From: an uncultured Sphingomonas sp. | GTDB lineage: Bacteria > Pseudomonadota > Alphaproteobacteria > Sphingomonadales > Sphingomonadaceae | Assembly: GCF_946477935.1 (NCBI RefSeq) | Contig: NZ_CAMLAC010000001.1 | Coordinates: 1-64,000, forward strand | Direction of reading: 5' to 3' | DNA length: 64,000 bases | Part shown: positions 17,521-26,165 of the stretch, one piece after another | Position numbering within the stretch: the first letter of the stretch is position 1 | How the letters are laid out: each line of letters opens with the position of its first letter | The notes under the pieces: model-generated | Told to the model about the DNA's origin: nothing | What the model saw: only the letters and a program-made list of their open reading frames with translations | The model's database searches: none | Translations under genes and position numbers: made by a program

Positions 17521-17937
17521 ATGCGCGTTGAGGAAAGCATCACGATCGGCGAGCTGTCTCGCCGGACTGGCGTGAATATCGAGACGATCCGGTACTTCGA
17601 GCGCGTTGGTGTTCTCGCAACGCCACCCCGCACAAGCGGCGGGCGGCGGGTATATGGGACCGGTCACGTCCGCGCACTTGGGTTCGTCCGTCGCGCGCGC
17701 GAACTCGGCTTCTCCCCGGCCGAGGTGCGCGCGATCCTGTCTCTTGGCGGTTCTGCGCAGGCGTCATGCAGTGAGGTCCGCGAGATCGCGGCTCACCATC
17801 TAGAGCGTGTGCGCGCTAAGATGGAGGATCTGGCGCAACTAGAAAGCCTGCTGGCTGCGACCATCGACCGTTGCGAAGGCGACGGGGCGGCGAGGTGCGC
17901 CGTGATCGACTTGCTGAACCAACATTCGACTGCGTAG
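17521..17937 (+). CDS. MerR family regulator of the merT module
   Basis: A 138-residue regulator with the MerR winged helix (NIETIRYFERVGVL), long dimer helix, and three Cys in sensor positions: SCSEV (position-79-like) and RCEGDGAARC in the C-terminal loop, with 7 residues between. True Tn501 MerR has 8 residues between the last two Cys, so the site resembles PbrR/ZntR as much as MerR. ATG 17521 follows the operator directly. The ORF-track start at 17257 runs through merT and is rejected. It probably controls the divergent merT-GDCCVxC operon and itself. Confidence 0.87.
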   Translation: MRVEESITIGELSRRTGVNIETIRYFERVGVLATPPRTSGGRRVYGTGHVRALGFVRRARELGFSPAEVRAILSLGGSAQASCSEVREIAAHHLERVRAKMEDLAQLESLLAATIDRCEGDGAARCAVIDLLNQHSTA

Positions 17938-18010
17938 ATGTCGCATCGCACCCCGTACTCGCGCAAACGGTCGATAACGGAGCCGATCACCATCACCACG
18001 GCACGCGGCC

Positions 18011-19258
18011 CTAGCCACCTATGTGGACGTTGCGCATCACGAAGCCGCTTTTCGGAAGCGCTGGCAGCCTGGCGAAATCGATGCTCAGGTCTTGGTCCGG
18101 TACGTCATAGCGCATCGCGTTGACGAGGAGGTGTGCCGCCACCTTCATGATCGCGAGGACGATCCATTCGCCGGGACAGCGATGGCCGAGATAGTGATCG
18201 CCGCCGCCCTGCGGAATGAAGTTGAAGGAGTCTTCGTCCCAAGCCCTGAAACGCTCAGGGCGAAACTCCTGGGGGTCGGCCCAGGTCGCTGCGTCGTGAT
18301 TGCTCCCATAAAGGTCTAGCACCACTTGACGCCCTTCCGGAAAGGCCATCCCCTCCCACTCGAAATCTTGGCTCGCGCGCGCCACCACAGCGGGAAAGAA
18401 GGGATAGAATCGGCGGACCTCTTGGACGAAGAGCTCGGCATAGTCCGGCTGCTGAACCAAGGCCGCCCTGATCCCTGAACAGGTTTGCAGCGCGTGGGCG
18501 ACGAAGGTGATGTACACTGCGATCGCGACGGTCGGGCGAAGGACATTTACCAGTTCGACCGCTGCGACGTGCGGCGAAAGAAGATCGTCGTGCCGGTCGC
18601 GATGCCAGGCTATCGCGTAAGCCGCGGTCCCCGAGCCCGAGCCGATGCTCCCGGCCCGAATGCCTTCAATGATCCGCTTCGCCCATGCGTCGACGCGACG
18701 ACGGGCCAGCCGTGACCAAAGATGCCTTGGGCTCGCCGAGCCGGCGGCGTCGAACAGCGCCCGCAGCTCGCCCGCGCGGTTGCCGGCTTCATCGTCCGGA
18801 AGAGGAACTCCCGCCCAAGCGCATACCGCTCGCGTCAGCGGCTCATGCAACTCGTCATAGAAGACGATCTCTCCTTTGCGCGTCCAGCCCGGCACCGCCC
18901 TGCGCCACTCGGCCTCGAACAATTGCGCCAGCGCCCGCACGCGCTCTGGTGTCATCAGGCCCATGAACATCTGCTTGCGGTGCCGATGGGTCTCGCCGTC
19001 CAGACCCTGAACGCCGCCTTGGCCCAGCAGTGTCTTCTGAATAGCGACCGGCATGGCACCTTCGCGCTCGAAGCGGGTCGTATCGTAGAAGATTTCGGCG
19101 GCCTTGGCCCCCTTAAGGCAGTTGGTCTTTTTCAGCAGGAAACGGGATTCAAAAGCGTTTGCGCCTAGGCGCTGGCACTGCCTGGAGATGAACCGATAGG
19201 GATCGGCGAGGAGAGAAAGGGTTTCGTCCGGGCCTTTCGTGTGTGGTGTCTTAGGCAT
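18011..19258 (-). CDS. Fatty-acid peroxygenase, cytochrome P450 CYP152 family (SP-alpha like)
   Basis: A 415-residue soluble P450. The haem-binding region is GGGDHYLGHRCPG with Cys as the thiolate ligand. The I-helix lacks the usual acid/alcohol pair and instead has Arg-Pro (LRPTVAI), the marker of CYP152 peroxygenases, which use H2O2 to hydroxylate fatty acids and bind the substrate carboxylate with that Arg. HRHRKQMF is the C-helix motif. Length and sequence look, from memory, like SP-alpha of Sphingomonas paucimobilis. No redox partner lies nearby, as expected for a peroxygenase. It sits between mercury and copper modules with no evident metal operator. Confidence 0.93.
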   Translation of the reverse strand: MPKTPHTKGPDETLSLLADPYRFISRQCQRLGANAFESRFLLKKTNCLKGAKAAEIFYDTTRFEREGAMPVAIQKTLLGQGGVQGLDGETHRHRKQMFMGLMTPERVRALAQLFEAEWRRAVPGWTRKGEIVFYDELHEPLTRAVCAWAGVPLPDDEAGNRAGELRALFDAAGSASPRHLWSRLARRRVDAWAKRIIEGIRAGSIGSGSGTAAYAIAWHRDRHDDLLSPHVAAVELVNVLRPTVAIAVYITFVAHALQTCSGIRAALVQQPDYAELFVQEVRRFYPFFPAVVARASQDFEWEGMAFPEGRQVVLDLYGSNHDAATWADPQEFRPERFRAWDEDSFNFIPQGGGDHYLGHRCPGEWIVLAIMKVAAHLLVNAMRYDVPDQDLSIDFARLPALPKSGFVMRNVHIGG

Positions 19259-19330
19259 GACCGGTCCGGTGATTGTTGGGTCTCCTTTGATTAACTCGGA
19301 GGAATATCACGGGTTGCAGGCTCACGACAG

Positions 19331-19992
19331 GTGACGAACGAGGACGATCAGGGCGGAGCAGGCGCGGCCGAGGCGTTCGAGGCCATGCGCGGCGAGCTGG
19401 CGCTGCGCCGTGGAGGGCTTGGCGGCCGAGCGCGGCGATCGACATACCCGACCATACCGAGACGCTTGGCGTGCTCCAGCAGAACGTGAACACGGCAGGC
19501 GAGAACGTCGCGCGCATCGGCCAATTCCTGAAAGCGGCCCCGGCGCTGGCGATGACGCCGGAGCAGATGGCGCAGCGCATCGCCGCGGCGGGCAGCGCCG
19601 CCCGGCGCGAGGATCAGGCGGCGCTCGCCAAGGCGGGCGAGGACAAGGCCCGCATCATGGCCGATCTTCGCGCCATCGCCGGGTCCGCATGGACACGCGC
19701 CGACCAGAAGAATCGGCAGCTATGGTTTGCCCTGGGTGGGGTGGCGGCCGGCATCCTCGCATGGGCGATCGTGCCGGGCCTGGTCGCGCGCGAGATCGCA
19801 CCGGCGAGCTGGCAATGGCCCGAGCGCATGGCGGCGCGGACGCTCGACTTGCCCCGCTGGGAAGCCGGGCAGCGTATGATCCAGAGCGCCAGTCCCACCG
19901 CGTTCCGCGCCATCGTCGGGGCCGACAGGATCGTGACGGCCAACCGCGCGGCGATCGAGGGGTGCGGCAAAGCCGCAGCGCGAAACGCGTGA
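19331..19992 (+). pseudogene. DUF6118 family protein, broken by two frameshifts
   Basis: Three frames together spell a DUF6118-type protein of sphingomonad plasmids. GTG 19331 opens VTNEDDQGGAGAAEAFEAMR in one frame. VEGLAAER continues from 19410 in the next frame, and AIDIPDHTETLG from 19435 joins the long third frame, which runs to 19992 with one TM helix (WFALGGVAAGILAWAIVPG). Each switch is the same +1 step and lies in GC-rich sequence, so either real decay or sequencing error could explain it. Intact members are often found near conjugation genes; none are present here, suggesting a plasmid remnant. Confidence 0.7.
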
Positions 19993-20044
19993 AACGGTGC
20001 GACGCACGATCACGCTCAAGTGGAGTAAAAGTTAGCCGCGCAAG

Positions 20045-20428
20045 TTATTCAGCCAAGCGTTCGATGATCGGACAATCAGGCCGATCATCGCCATGACAGG
20101 CTTGGGCGAGCCCGGTAAGCGAGCGGCGCATGGCGTCCAAGACGCGGACCTTGCGGCCCAGTTCGGCAGCGCGGGCTTCCGCCAGCGTCTTCACTTCCGC
20201 GCTCGACCGATCGCGATCCGACCACAGCCCCAGCAGCGTGCGGATTTCCTCGATCGGGAACCCCAGGTCGCGCGCGTTGGCGATAAATCGCAGCCGATGA
20301 ACGTCAGCGTCGGCGTAGTCCCGGTAGTTCCCGCGCCGTGGCGGCGCGGGCACCAAACCAATCTTTTCATAGTGGCGGATCATGCGTTGGGAGACGCCGC
20401 TGGCGTCCGACGCCGCTCCGATGTTCAC
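20045..20428 (-). CDS. cueR: CueR-type copper-responsive MerR regulator
   Basis: A 127-residue regulator. It has the helix-turn-helix [15 protein letters not shown], and a C-terminal loop [10 protein letters not shown] with 7 residues between the two Cys, matching the CueR Cys112/Cys120 site. The position that holds Cys in divalent sensors is Ser here (RDRSSAE), as in CueR, which indicates monovalent Cu/Ag sensing. Its ATG overlaps the stop of copA upstream (ATGA), so it is co-transcribed with the pump it probably activates, a layout that gives autoregulation. Confidence 0.9.
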   Translation of the reverse strand: MNIGAASDASGVSQRMIRHYEKIGLVPAPPRRGNYRDYADADVHRLRFIANARDLGFPIEEIRTLLGLWSDRDRSSAEVKTLAEARAAELGRKVRVLDAMRRSLTGLAQACHGDDRPDCPIIERLAE

Positions 20429-22899
20429 AGCTTTACCGCGTTGAGCCGCAGTGCGTTCAGGACCACGGTGAAGGACGAGAGCGCCATCGCTGCACCGGCC
20501 AGCATCGGCGACAGCAGGATACCGGCAACCGGGTAAAGCACGCCGGCCGCAACCGGCACGCCGATTCCGTTGAACAAGAACGAGAAGAACAGGTTTTGGC
20601 GGATATTTCGCATCGTCGCGCGAGCGAGCTTGCGGGCGCGCACGATCGCCGAGAGATCGCCGCGCGTGAGCGTCATGCCGGCGCTTTCGATCGCCACGTC
20701 TGTTCCCGTTCCCATCGCCAAGCCGACATCCGCGGCGGCGAGCGCCGGGGCGTCGTTGATCCCATCGCCCGCCATTGCGACCCTTGCGCCGCTCGCTTTC
20801 AGCTCGCCGATGATACGCGCCTTGTCTTCCGGCAGCAGATCGGCGAGCACGTCATCAAGACCGCCCACGGCGCGCGCGACAGCATCGGCCGTCCCACGAT
20901 TGTCGCCGGTGAGCATGACGACCCGCAGGCCCTCCTTGCGAAGCGCGGCAATAGCGTCGCGCGCCGATGCGCGCACCGGATCGGCGACTGCGAGCAGACC
21001 GGCGAGCGCCCCGTCGATCGCGACGAGGATGATGCCCGCGCCTTCGCCACGGTGACGATCGGCCGCGGCGTCGACCGGCTTGAGATCAGCGCCGATCCGG
21101 CTCATTTGCACCGCATTGCCAATCACGACCGAGCGGCCGCCCACCGTGGCGCTGACACCCAGCCCGGTTTGCGAGGCAAAGTCCGCGACTGTGCCGAGCT
21201 GCAATCCTCGTTCTTTGGCGGCAACGACGATTGCGTGCGCGAGCGGATGTTCGGATTGGCCTTCGACGGCCGCGGCAAGCGCGAGCATGTCGTTCTCTCC
21301 GACCGCGCTGACCGTCTCGACCGCGATCAGCTTGGGCTTGCCTTCCGTGAGCGTACCCGTCTTGTCGATGACAAGGGTATCGACCTTTTCCAGCCCCTGT
21401 AAGGCTTCCGCGTTCTTCACCAGCACGCCGGCCTGAGCGCCGCGTCCCGTGCCGACCATGATCGACATGGGCGTGACGAGCCCGAGCGCGCACGGGCAGG
21501 CGATCACCAGCACTGCGATGGCGTTAAGCAGGGCATGGCCCATGCGCGGCTCAGGGCCGACCAGCGACCAAGTGATGAAGGTCGCAATCGAGATCAGCAC
21601 GACGAGCGGCACGAACCATCCTGAAACCCGATCGGCGACCGCCTGTATCGGGGCGCGGCTTCGCTGCGCTTCCGCGACCATGCGGACGATACGCGCGAGC
21701 ATCGTGTCCGAACCAACCGCGCGGGCTTCCATCACCAGGCTGCCCGTCCCGTTGACGGTGCCCCCGGTAACGATCGCCTCGACTTCCTTGAGGACCGGCG
21801 CGGGTTCGCCGGTGAGCATGGCTTCGTCGACCGACGAACGACCCTCGACCACGACGCCATCGACCGGGATGGCTTCACCGGGGCGGACCCGCAGCCGGTC
21901 ACCGGTTGCCACGTCGGCAAGCCCGACTTCTTCTTCAGAACCGTCAGGCTGCAAGCGTCGCGCCGTCTTGGGGGCGAGATCCATGAGAGCGCGGATCGCG
22001 CGCCCTGTCGCCGCCCTAGCGCGCAGTTCGAGCACTTGCCCGAGCAGCACCAGTGTCACCACGACGCCAGCCGCCTCGTAATAGACGGGAACCATGCTCC
22101 CATGCGTGCGGAAGGTCGCTGGGAAGATGCCCGGCGCGAGCGTCGCGACCACGCTATAGAGGAAGGCGGCACCTACGCCGATCGCGATCAGTGTGAACAT
22201 ATTGAGATGGCGGGTACGAAGCGATGTCCACCCCCGCTCGAAAAACGGCCAGCCCGCCCACAGCACGATCGGCGCGGTGAGTGCGAGCTGGACCCAAGGC
22301 GAGGCCGCAGGGCTAACCACATGCAGGCCTAACATTTCCGCGAACATCGAGACGACGAGCAGCGGGATCGTGAGCGCGCCCGCCACCCACAGTCGGCGCG
22401 TGAAGTCGACCAGCTCAGGGTTGGGAGTATCGTCGAGCGACGGTTCTTCGGGTTCGAGCGCCATGCCGCAGATTGGGCAAGTTCCCGGCCCTTCCTGGCG
22501 AATTTGCGGGTGCATCGGGCACGTCCACATCGCCCCCGGCGTCGCCATCGGCTCCGGTTTCGGCTTATCGCTCAGATAGGCGTCAGGATTGGCGACAAAC
22601 TTGCTCCGGCACCCTGCGCTACAGAAATGATAGGCATGACCAGCGTGCTCGGCATGGTGTGTCGTTTTTGCGGGATCGACCGTCATGCCGCACACCGCGT
22701 CGATCACTGCTGCTGCGGCATCGTTGTCCTTACTGCCCGAGCAGCAGCCGCCCGCTTCGGTGTGATGATGTTCGTGCTCGATCTTTGCGGGAGCGGCCGA
22801 GCCGCCCCCGCAACAGGATGAGGGCGTGGAGACCGATTCAGGCGCAGGCTTCGAACAGCCGCAACCCCCGGCTTGGGAATGGGAATGAGGGTCGTTCAT
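20425..22899 (-). CDS. copA: Copper-exporting P1B-1 ATPase with Cys/His-rich N-terminus
   Basis: A Cu(I) export ATPase of 824 residues. The membrane motif [10 protein letters not shown] marks P1B-1; [17 protein letters not shown] and [10 protein letters not shown] are the catalytic motifs. Instead of a classic CxxC HMA domain, the N-terminus has His/Cys clusters ([22 protein letters not shown]), a YHS-type domain ([10 protein letters not shown] ... [10 protein letters not shown]) and a second metal-binding domain (WTCPMHP ... CPICGM). ATG 22899 is preferred, with AAGGAGT upstream. A CueR-type promoter lies just before it and the cueR gene overlaps its stop. Confidence 0.94.
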   Translation of the reverse strand: MNDPHSHSQAGGCGCSKPAPESVSTPSSCCGGGSAAPAKIEHEHHHTEAGGCCSGSKDNDAAAAVIDAVCGMTVDPAKTTHHAEHAGHAYHFCSAGCRSKFVANPDAYLSDKPKPEPMATPGAMWTCPMHPQIRQEGPGTCPICGMALEPEEPSLDDTPNPELVDFTRRLWVAGALTIPLLVVSMFAEMLGLHVVSPAASPWVQLALTAPIVLWAGWPFFERGWTSLRTRHLNMFTLIAIGVGAAFLYSVVATLAPGIFPATFRTHGSMVPVYYEAAGVVVTLVLLGQVLELRARAATGRAIRALMDLAPKTARRLQPDGSEEEVGLADVATGDRLRVRPGEAIPVDGVVVEGRSSVDEAMLTGEPAPVLKEVEAIVTGGTVNGTGSLVMEARAVGSDTMLARIVRMVAEAQRSRAPIQAVADRVSGWFVPLVVLISIATFITWSLVGPEPRMGHALLNAIAVLVIACPCALGLVTPMSIMVGTGRGAQAGVLVKNAEALQGLEKVDTLVIDKTGTLTEGKPKLIAVETVSAVGENDMLALAAAVEGQSEHPLAHAIVVAAKERGLQLGTVADFASQTGLGVSATVGGRSVVIGNAVQMSRIGADLKPVDAAADRHRGEGAGIILVAIDGALAGLLAVADPVRASARDAIAALRKEGLRVVMLTGDNRGTADAVARAVGGLDDVLADLLPEDKARIIGELKASGARVAMAGDGINDAPALAAADVGLAMGTGTDVAIESAGMTLTRGDLSAIVRARKLARATMRNIRQNLFFSFLFNGIGVPVAAGVLYPVAGILLSPMLAGAAMALSSFTVVLNALRLNAVKL

Positions 22900-22923
22900 G
22901 GCAAGACTCCTTCGACCCGAGAG

Positions 22924-22954
22924 CATGTAGGGTATGACACCGTGTTAGGGTCAA
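22924..22954 (-). promoter_or_regulatory. CueR-type promoter of copA-cueR
   Basis: Minus strand: -35 TTGACC, 19-bp spacer, -10 TACATG. The spacer is centred on ACACGGTGT, part of a wider symmetric TAACACGGTGTCA, and bordered by CCCTA/TACCC. The spacing and central dyad fit MerR/CueR activation. The -10 ends 25 bp before the copA ATG. Confidence 0.72.
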
Positions 22955-23113
22955 GGCCCTGTCGGCACCGCTGGCGTGTATGTTGAATCTACGCGCGGGA
23001 GCGGCGTTGCCCTCATATTGCGGGGGCCAGCTCTACACCCTCGACGCCATAAGGGCCGCAGCTTAGGTCTATTACTAGCTCGCCAAACGCGGGCCGGGGG
23101 CAATCGGGGACAT

Positions 23114-24427
23114 ATGGCAGCGCAGATCGACAGTCTTTCTACTGGCACCGACCATGACGGCCTGGTGCGCCGCTTAATTGCCCGCTGGCGTGACGATCAG
23201 GGCGCGACCTATCGGAGCTGGTTTCTTTGGGACGAGCGGTTGAAGAACTTCCGATCAATCCGGCGCGGCATCACCCAGGTTGTCGGCGAGATCGAGCGCG
23301 GCACGTTCGGCGTCGCCTACCGCGGATCGTCGCTCGAAACCGTCGTCCATTCCGTCGCCGAGCAGCGGCAAATCTTCAAGGGCGCGGACCATGCGTTCCT
23401 CTGGAAGCCGAAGCTCCGCATCCCCGACATTTACGAGAGCCCCGACAATCAGCGCGCGTTCGGCCGCTTGCTCGACGCCTGTTCCTGTTGCGACACGGCC
23501 GAGGAGATCATCAGCCATATCCACGCGATCGACCGTTTGAAGATCAAGGGGCTGGGTCCGGCGGTCGCCAACCTCCTCTACTTCCTTCACCCGACGCTGG
23601 TGCCGCCCTTCAACACCGCAATCGTTAAGGGCTACAACGCGCTGACGGGGGCGAATGTGAAGCTCGGGAGCTGGGAGCATTTTCTGGCGATGCGGACCGG
23701 CATCCTCGATCTCAACGACCGCTTCCGCGAGCTGCTATCGAATGATTTAGGCGCGATCGGCGGTCTGTTGTTCGACATCGGCTCCGATCGCTATCCGGCT
23801 CCGCCCCTCGACGTGAGCGGCGCGACGCTGGCGAGCTGGGGGCAGCGGCTTGAGGCGGCGCGTGAGGAAGCGCGCACGCTCAGCAAGGCCGCTCAGCGCG
23901 AGGGCGAGAACGAGCGCACCCATACCGAAATCCAGGCATGGCTTCGCGATCTAGGGTTGGCGCTCGGCTATGACGTATGGATCGCCGCGAACGACCGCAG
24001 CCGCGCCTTCGACGGATCACCCTTGGGCGCAGGATGCCTTGAGCGCCTGCCCGACACGATCGCGACGTCGAAGGGCGCTGACTCGATCCGGCTGATCGAC
24101 GTGCTGTGGCTTGAGAAGGCCGGCGATCATGTCGCCGCGGCGTTCGAGGTGGAGCATTCGACCTCGATCTATTCGGGCATCGTCAGGATGCTCGACCTGG
24201 CCTTGAGCGGTGGCGACCTTCACGCGACCGCGGGGCTGTTCCTTGTCGCGCCCGACGCGCGCGAGACGGACGTTCGCGCGCAGTTGCAGCGGCCCGCGTT
24301 CAGCCGCGTAGCCGACCTCGACATATCCTACCTGCCCTATGGCGAGCTGGAGAAGAACCGGGAGGCCATCGCGCGGTTCGGATCGGGACTGAAAGCGATC
24401 AAGGCCGTTTCCAGCAAGCTCGCCTAG
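23114..24427 (+). CDS. Restriction-endonuclease-like protein, orphan
   Basis: A 437-residue soluble protein I do not recognise by name. The central part has a helix-hairpin-helix-like stretch, RLKIKGLGPAVANLLYFLHP, suggesting DNA contact. The C-terminal third reads IRLIDVLWLEK...AAAFEVEHSTSIYSG; an Asp followed by ExE on adjacent strands resembles a PD-(D/E)xK nuclease core, and similar C-termini occur in type II restriction-like proteins. ATG 23114 (MAAQIDSL) is preferred to the earlier ORF-track start. There is no adjacent methyltransferase. It sits between copA and the copper regulon, with the DUF4396 promoter just after its stop. Confidence 0.6.
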   Translation: MAAQIDSLSTGTDHDGLVRRLIARWRDDQGATYRSWFLWDERLKNFRSIRRGITQVVGEIERGTFGVAYRGSSLETVVHSVAEQRQIFKGADHAFLWKPKLRIPDIYESPDNQRAFGRLLDACSCCDTAEEIISHIHAIDRLKIKGLGPAVANLLYFLHPTLVPPFNTAIVKGYNALTGANVKLGSWEHFLAMRTGILDLNDRFRELLSNDLGAIGGLLFDIGSDRYPAPPLDVSGATLASWGQRLEAAREEARTLSKAAQREGENERTHTEIQAWLRDLGLALGYDVWIAANDRSRAFDGSPLGAGCLERLPDTIATSKGADSIRLIDVLWLEKAGDHVAAAFEVEHSTSIYSGIVRMLDLALSGGDLHATAGLFLVAPDARETDVRAQLQRPAFSRVADLDISYLPYGELEKNREAIARFGSGLKAIKAVSSKLA

Positions 24428-24439
24428 CCCGCTCCGCGC

Positions 24440-24466
24440 AAGGGATGATCCGGAGAGCCGCGTATC
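24440..24466 (+). promoter_or_regulatory. ECF-type promoter of the DUF4396 gene
   Basis: AAGGGAT, 13 nt, GCGTATC. This is one of six matches in the window to the same two-block motif. The second block ends 25 bp before the GTG start, a normal promoter distance. Predicted target of the CnrH-like sigma factor at 28310. Confidence 0.7.
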
Positions 24467-24491
24467 CTCTAGCATGTAGAGGAGTGCTGCC

Positions 24492-25376
24492 GTGACGATG
24501 CCATCCCCGGCCCCCTGGCTCGACGCCGTGCTGATCGGATGGTTCGTGCTGACCGCCCTTTCGGTCGCTTACGTCGCGTGGGATGCCTTCACCCGCAACC
24601 CCGAGCTGCGCGTGATGAAATGGGGGTGGCTGTTGGTCACGCTCTATGGTGGCCCGATCATGGCCGCGGCCTATGTCCTGTCCTGCCAGGAGCCGGCGAA
24701 CGAGCGGCACGAGGATTTCGTTCGACCGCTCTGGAAGCAGGCGTTCGGCTCGGCCATCCATTGCATGGCGGGCGATGCAACCGGCGTCATCGCCGCAGCC
24801 GCGATCACCACGGCGCTCGGCCTGCCGATGTGGCAGGACGTGATCGCGGAATATGTGTTCGGCTTCGCGTTCGGACTGCTGATTTTCCAGGCGCTTTTCA
24901 TGCGCGACATGGCGGGCGGTTCCTATTGGGGCGCGCTTCGCATGTCGTTCATCCCCGAATGGCTGTCGATGAATGCCGTCATGGCCGGCATGATCCCGAC
25001 GATGGTGGTGTTGATGAGCCGCGACATGGCCGCGATGCACGCCAGCTCGCTCCGCTTTTGGGGCGTCATGTCGCTGGCGACACTCGTCGGGTTCGCAGTC
25101 GCCTATCCGATCAACCTTTGGCTGGTTGGCGTGCGCTTGAAGCACGGCATGGGCACGGTGCGCGCGCTGGGGCATGGCGGACACGAAGTCGGCGCGGACC
25201 GGCAATCGGCCACGCCGATGCCGGACATGGGACACGACGCAATGGCAGGGATGAGCGGCATGGCGGCCGGCGCGCGCGTGACCGGACCTCAGATCGCCGC
25301 GATGACAGTGTTGACGCTCATCATGCTTGGCGCGGGCATCATCGTTGCGACGCTGTTCGGTCGGTGGGCCATGTAA
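24492..25376 (+). CDS. DUF4396 domain-containing membrane protein
   Basis: A 294-residue membrane protein with about seven hydrophobic segments. It matches the DUF4396 family by features such as CQEPANERHEDFVRPLWKQ, HCMAGDATGV and FQALFMRDM. A Met/His-rich loop near residues 240-260 (MPDMGHDAMAGMSGMAAG) precedes the last TM helix and could bind copper. GTG 24492 has GAGGAG 7 nt upstream; ATG 24498 is an alternative. It has its own ECF-type promoter and is followed by the Cys-rich copper protein gene. The biochemical role is unknown, with copper handling suggested by context. Confidence 0.8.
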   Translation: MTMPSPAPWLDAVLIGWFVLTALSVAYVAWDAFTRNPELRVMKWGWLLVTLYGGPIMAAAYVLSCQEPANERHEDFVRPLWKQAFGSAIHCMAGDATGVIAAAAITTALGLPMWQDVIAEYVFGFAFGLLIFQALFMRDMAGGSYWGALRMSFIPEWLSMNAVMAGMIPTMVVLMSRDMAAMHASSLRFWGVMSLATLVGFAVAYPINLWLVGVRLKHGMGTVRALGHGGHEVGADRQSATPMPDMGHDAMAGMSGMAAGARVTGPQIAAMTVLTLIMLGAGIIVATLFGRWAM

Positions 25377-25403
25377 CTTGCCGCGAACGACGGAGATCGC
25401 GGC

Positions 25404-25430
25404 AAGGGGTGATCGCGCGGCGCGCGTATC
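25404..25430 (+). promoter_or_regulatory. ECF-type promoter of the four-helix copper protein gene
   Basis: AAGGGGT, 13 nt, GCGTATC, ending 35 bp before ATG 25466. The spacer begins GATC as in the DUF4396 promoter. Same motif as the CnrH-like regulon sites. Confidence 0.68.
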
Positions 25431-25465
25431 TAGGAACAGGCGGGGGCTCATACGGAGATAATGCG

Positions 25466-25798
25466 ATGCACCAGATCGACCCCGGCATGAAGGCGTGCAT
25501 GGACGCCTGCCACGAATGCCATGTGACCTGTCTTCACATGGCGATGAACCATTGCCTCGAAATGGGCGGCCAGCACGCCGCGCCCGAGCATATGAAGATC
25601 ATGGCCGACTGCGCGCAAATTTGCGCGGTTGCGATCGACTTCATGGCGCGCAAGTCCGCCCACCATCAGCATATCTGCCGCGAGTGTGCCGAGATCTGCC
25701 GGGCTTGCGCAGCGAGCTGCGAGGCCCTGGGCGGCATGGAGGATTGCGTGGCAGCGTGCCGGAAGTGCGCCGATTCCTGCGATCGGATGGCGGCATAG
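25466..25798 (+). CDS. Four-helix bundle copper-binding protein (Csp/DUF326-like)
   Basis: A 110-residue cytosolic protein (no signal peptide) with about 14 Cys in CxxxC-type spacing on predicted amphipathic helices: ACMDACHECHVTC, CAQICAVA, CRECAEICRACAASC and CVAACRKCADSC. This is the layout of copper storage proteins and DUF326, whose Cys face the core of a four-helix bundle and bind many Cu(I) ions. Additional His residues (HHQHIC) lie at one end. The ORF-track entry starting at 24539 is an out-of-frame extension. It has its own ECF-type promoter. The likely role is buffering cytosolic copper. Confidence 0.88.
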   Translation: MHQIDPGMKACMDACHECHVTCLHMAMNHCLEMGGQHAAPEHMKIMADCAQICAVAIDFMARKSAHHQHICRECAEICRACAASCEALGGMEDCVAACRKCADSCDRMAA

Positions 25799-25843
25799 CG
25801 GGGCTTGCGCGGGCGGTCGCCCGCCCGCGCAGCTATCTGCATA

Positions 25844-26113
25844 TCAACGGCCCATGCTCGCGATCACAGCGAACAGCTCGGCCGTGAACTTGGTCAGGAG
25901 CTCGGTCGCTGCGCTCCCGAAAATCACCAAACATACGCCTAGCGCGATCAGCTTAGGCACGAAGCTCAGCGTCTGTTCGCTAATCGACGTCGCCGCCTGG
26001 ATGATGCTGATTATCAGCCCGACGATCATCATCGGCACGAGCAGCACCACGCAGATCAGGCCGGCCACGGCCAGCATCCTCCCCGTCTCGTCGAGCAGGA
26101 TCGACTGATCCAT
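25844..26113 (-). CDS. FliQ-like export-gate protein, orphan
   Basis: An 89-residue protein with two TM helices. The second-half motif SIIQAATSISEQTLSFVPKL is very close to the conserved FliQ/YscS signature (QAxTQINExTLxFxPK). FliQ normally forms the type III export gate with FliP and FliR, and its gene lies between theirs. Here there is no fliP, fliR or any other flagellar or secretion gene, and both neighbours are copper genes. The ribosome site is weak (GGGGCC). It is probably a stray or repurposed copy; whether it is expressed is unknown. Confidence 0.75.
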   Translation of the reverse strand: MDQSILLDETGRMLAVAGLICVVLLVPMMIVGLIISIIQAATSISEQTLSFVPKLIALGVCLVIFGSAATELLTKFTAELFAVIASMGR

Positions 26114-26132
26114 CAGGCGCGGCCCCGTGAAC

Positions 26133-26160
26133 GGCCGGGGACCGCGAGGGCTCCCCGGCC
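26133..26160 (-). terminator. Stem-loop after copD
   Basis: GGCCGGGGA and TCCCCGGCC form a perfect 9-bp GC stem with a 10-nt loop, just downstream of the copD stop on the minus strand. There is no T-tract, so a Rho-assisted or attenuating role is as likely as intrinsic termination. It separates copCD from the FliQ-like gene. Confidence 0.55.
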
Positions 26161-26165
26161 GCGCA

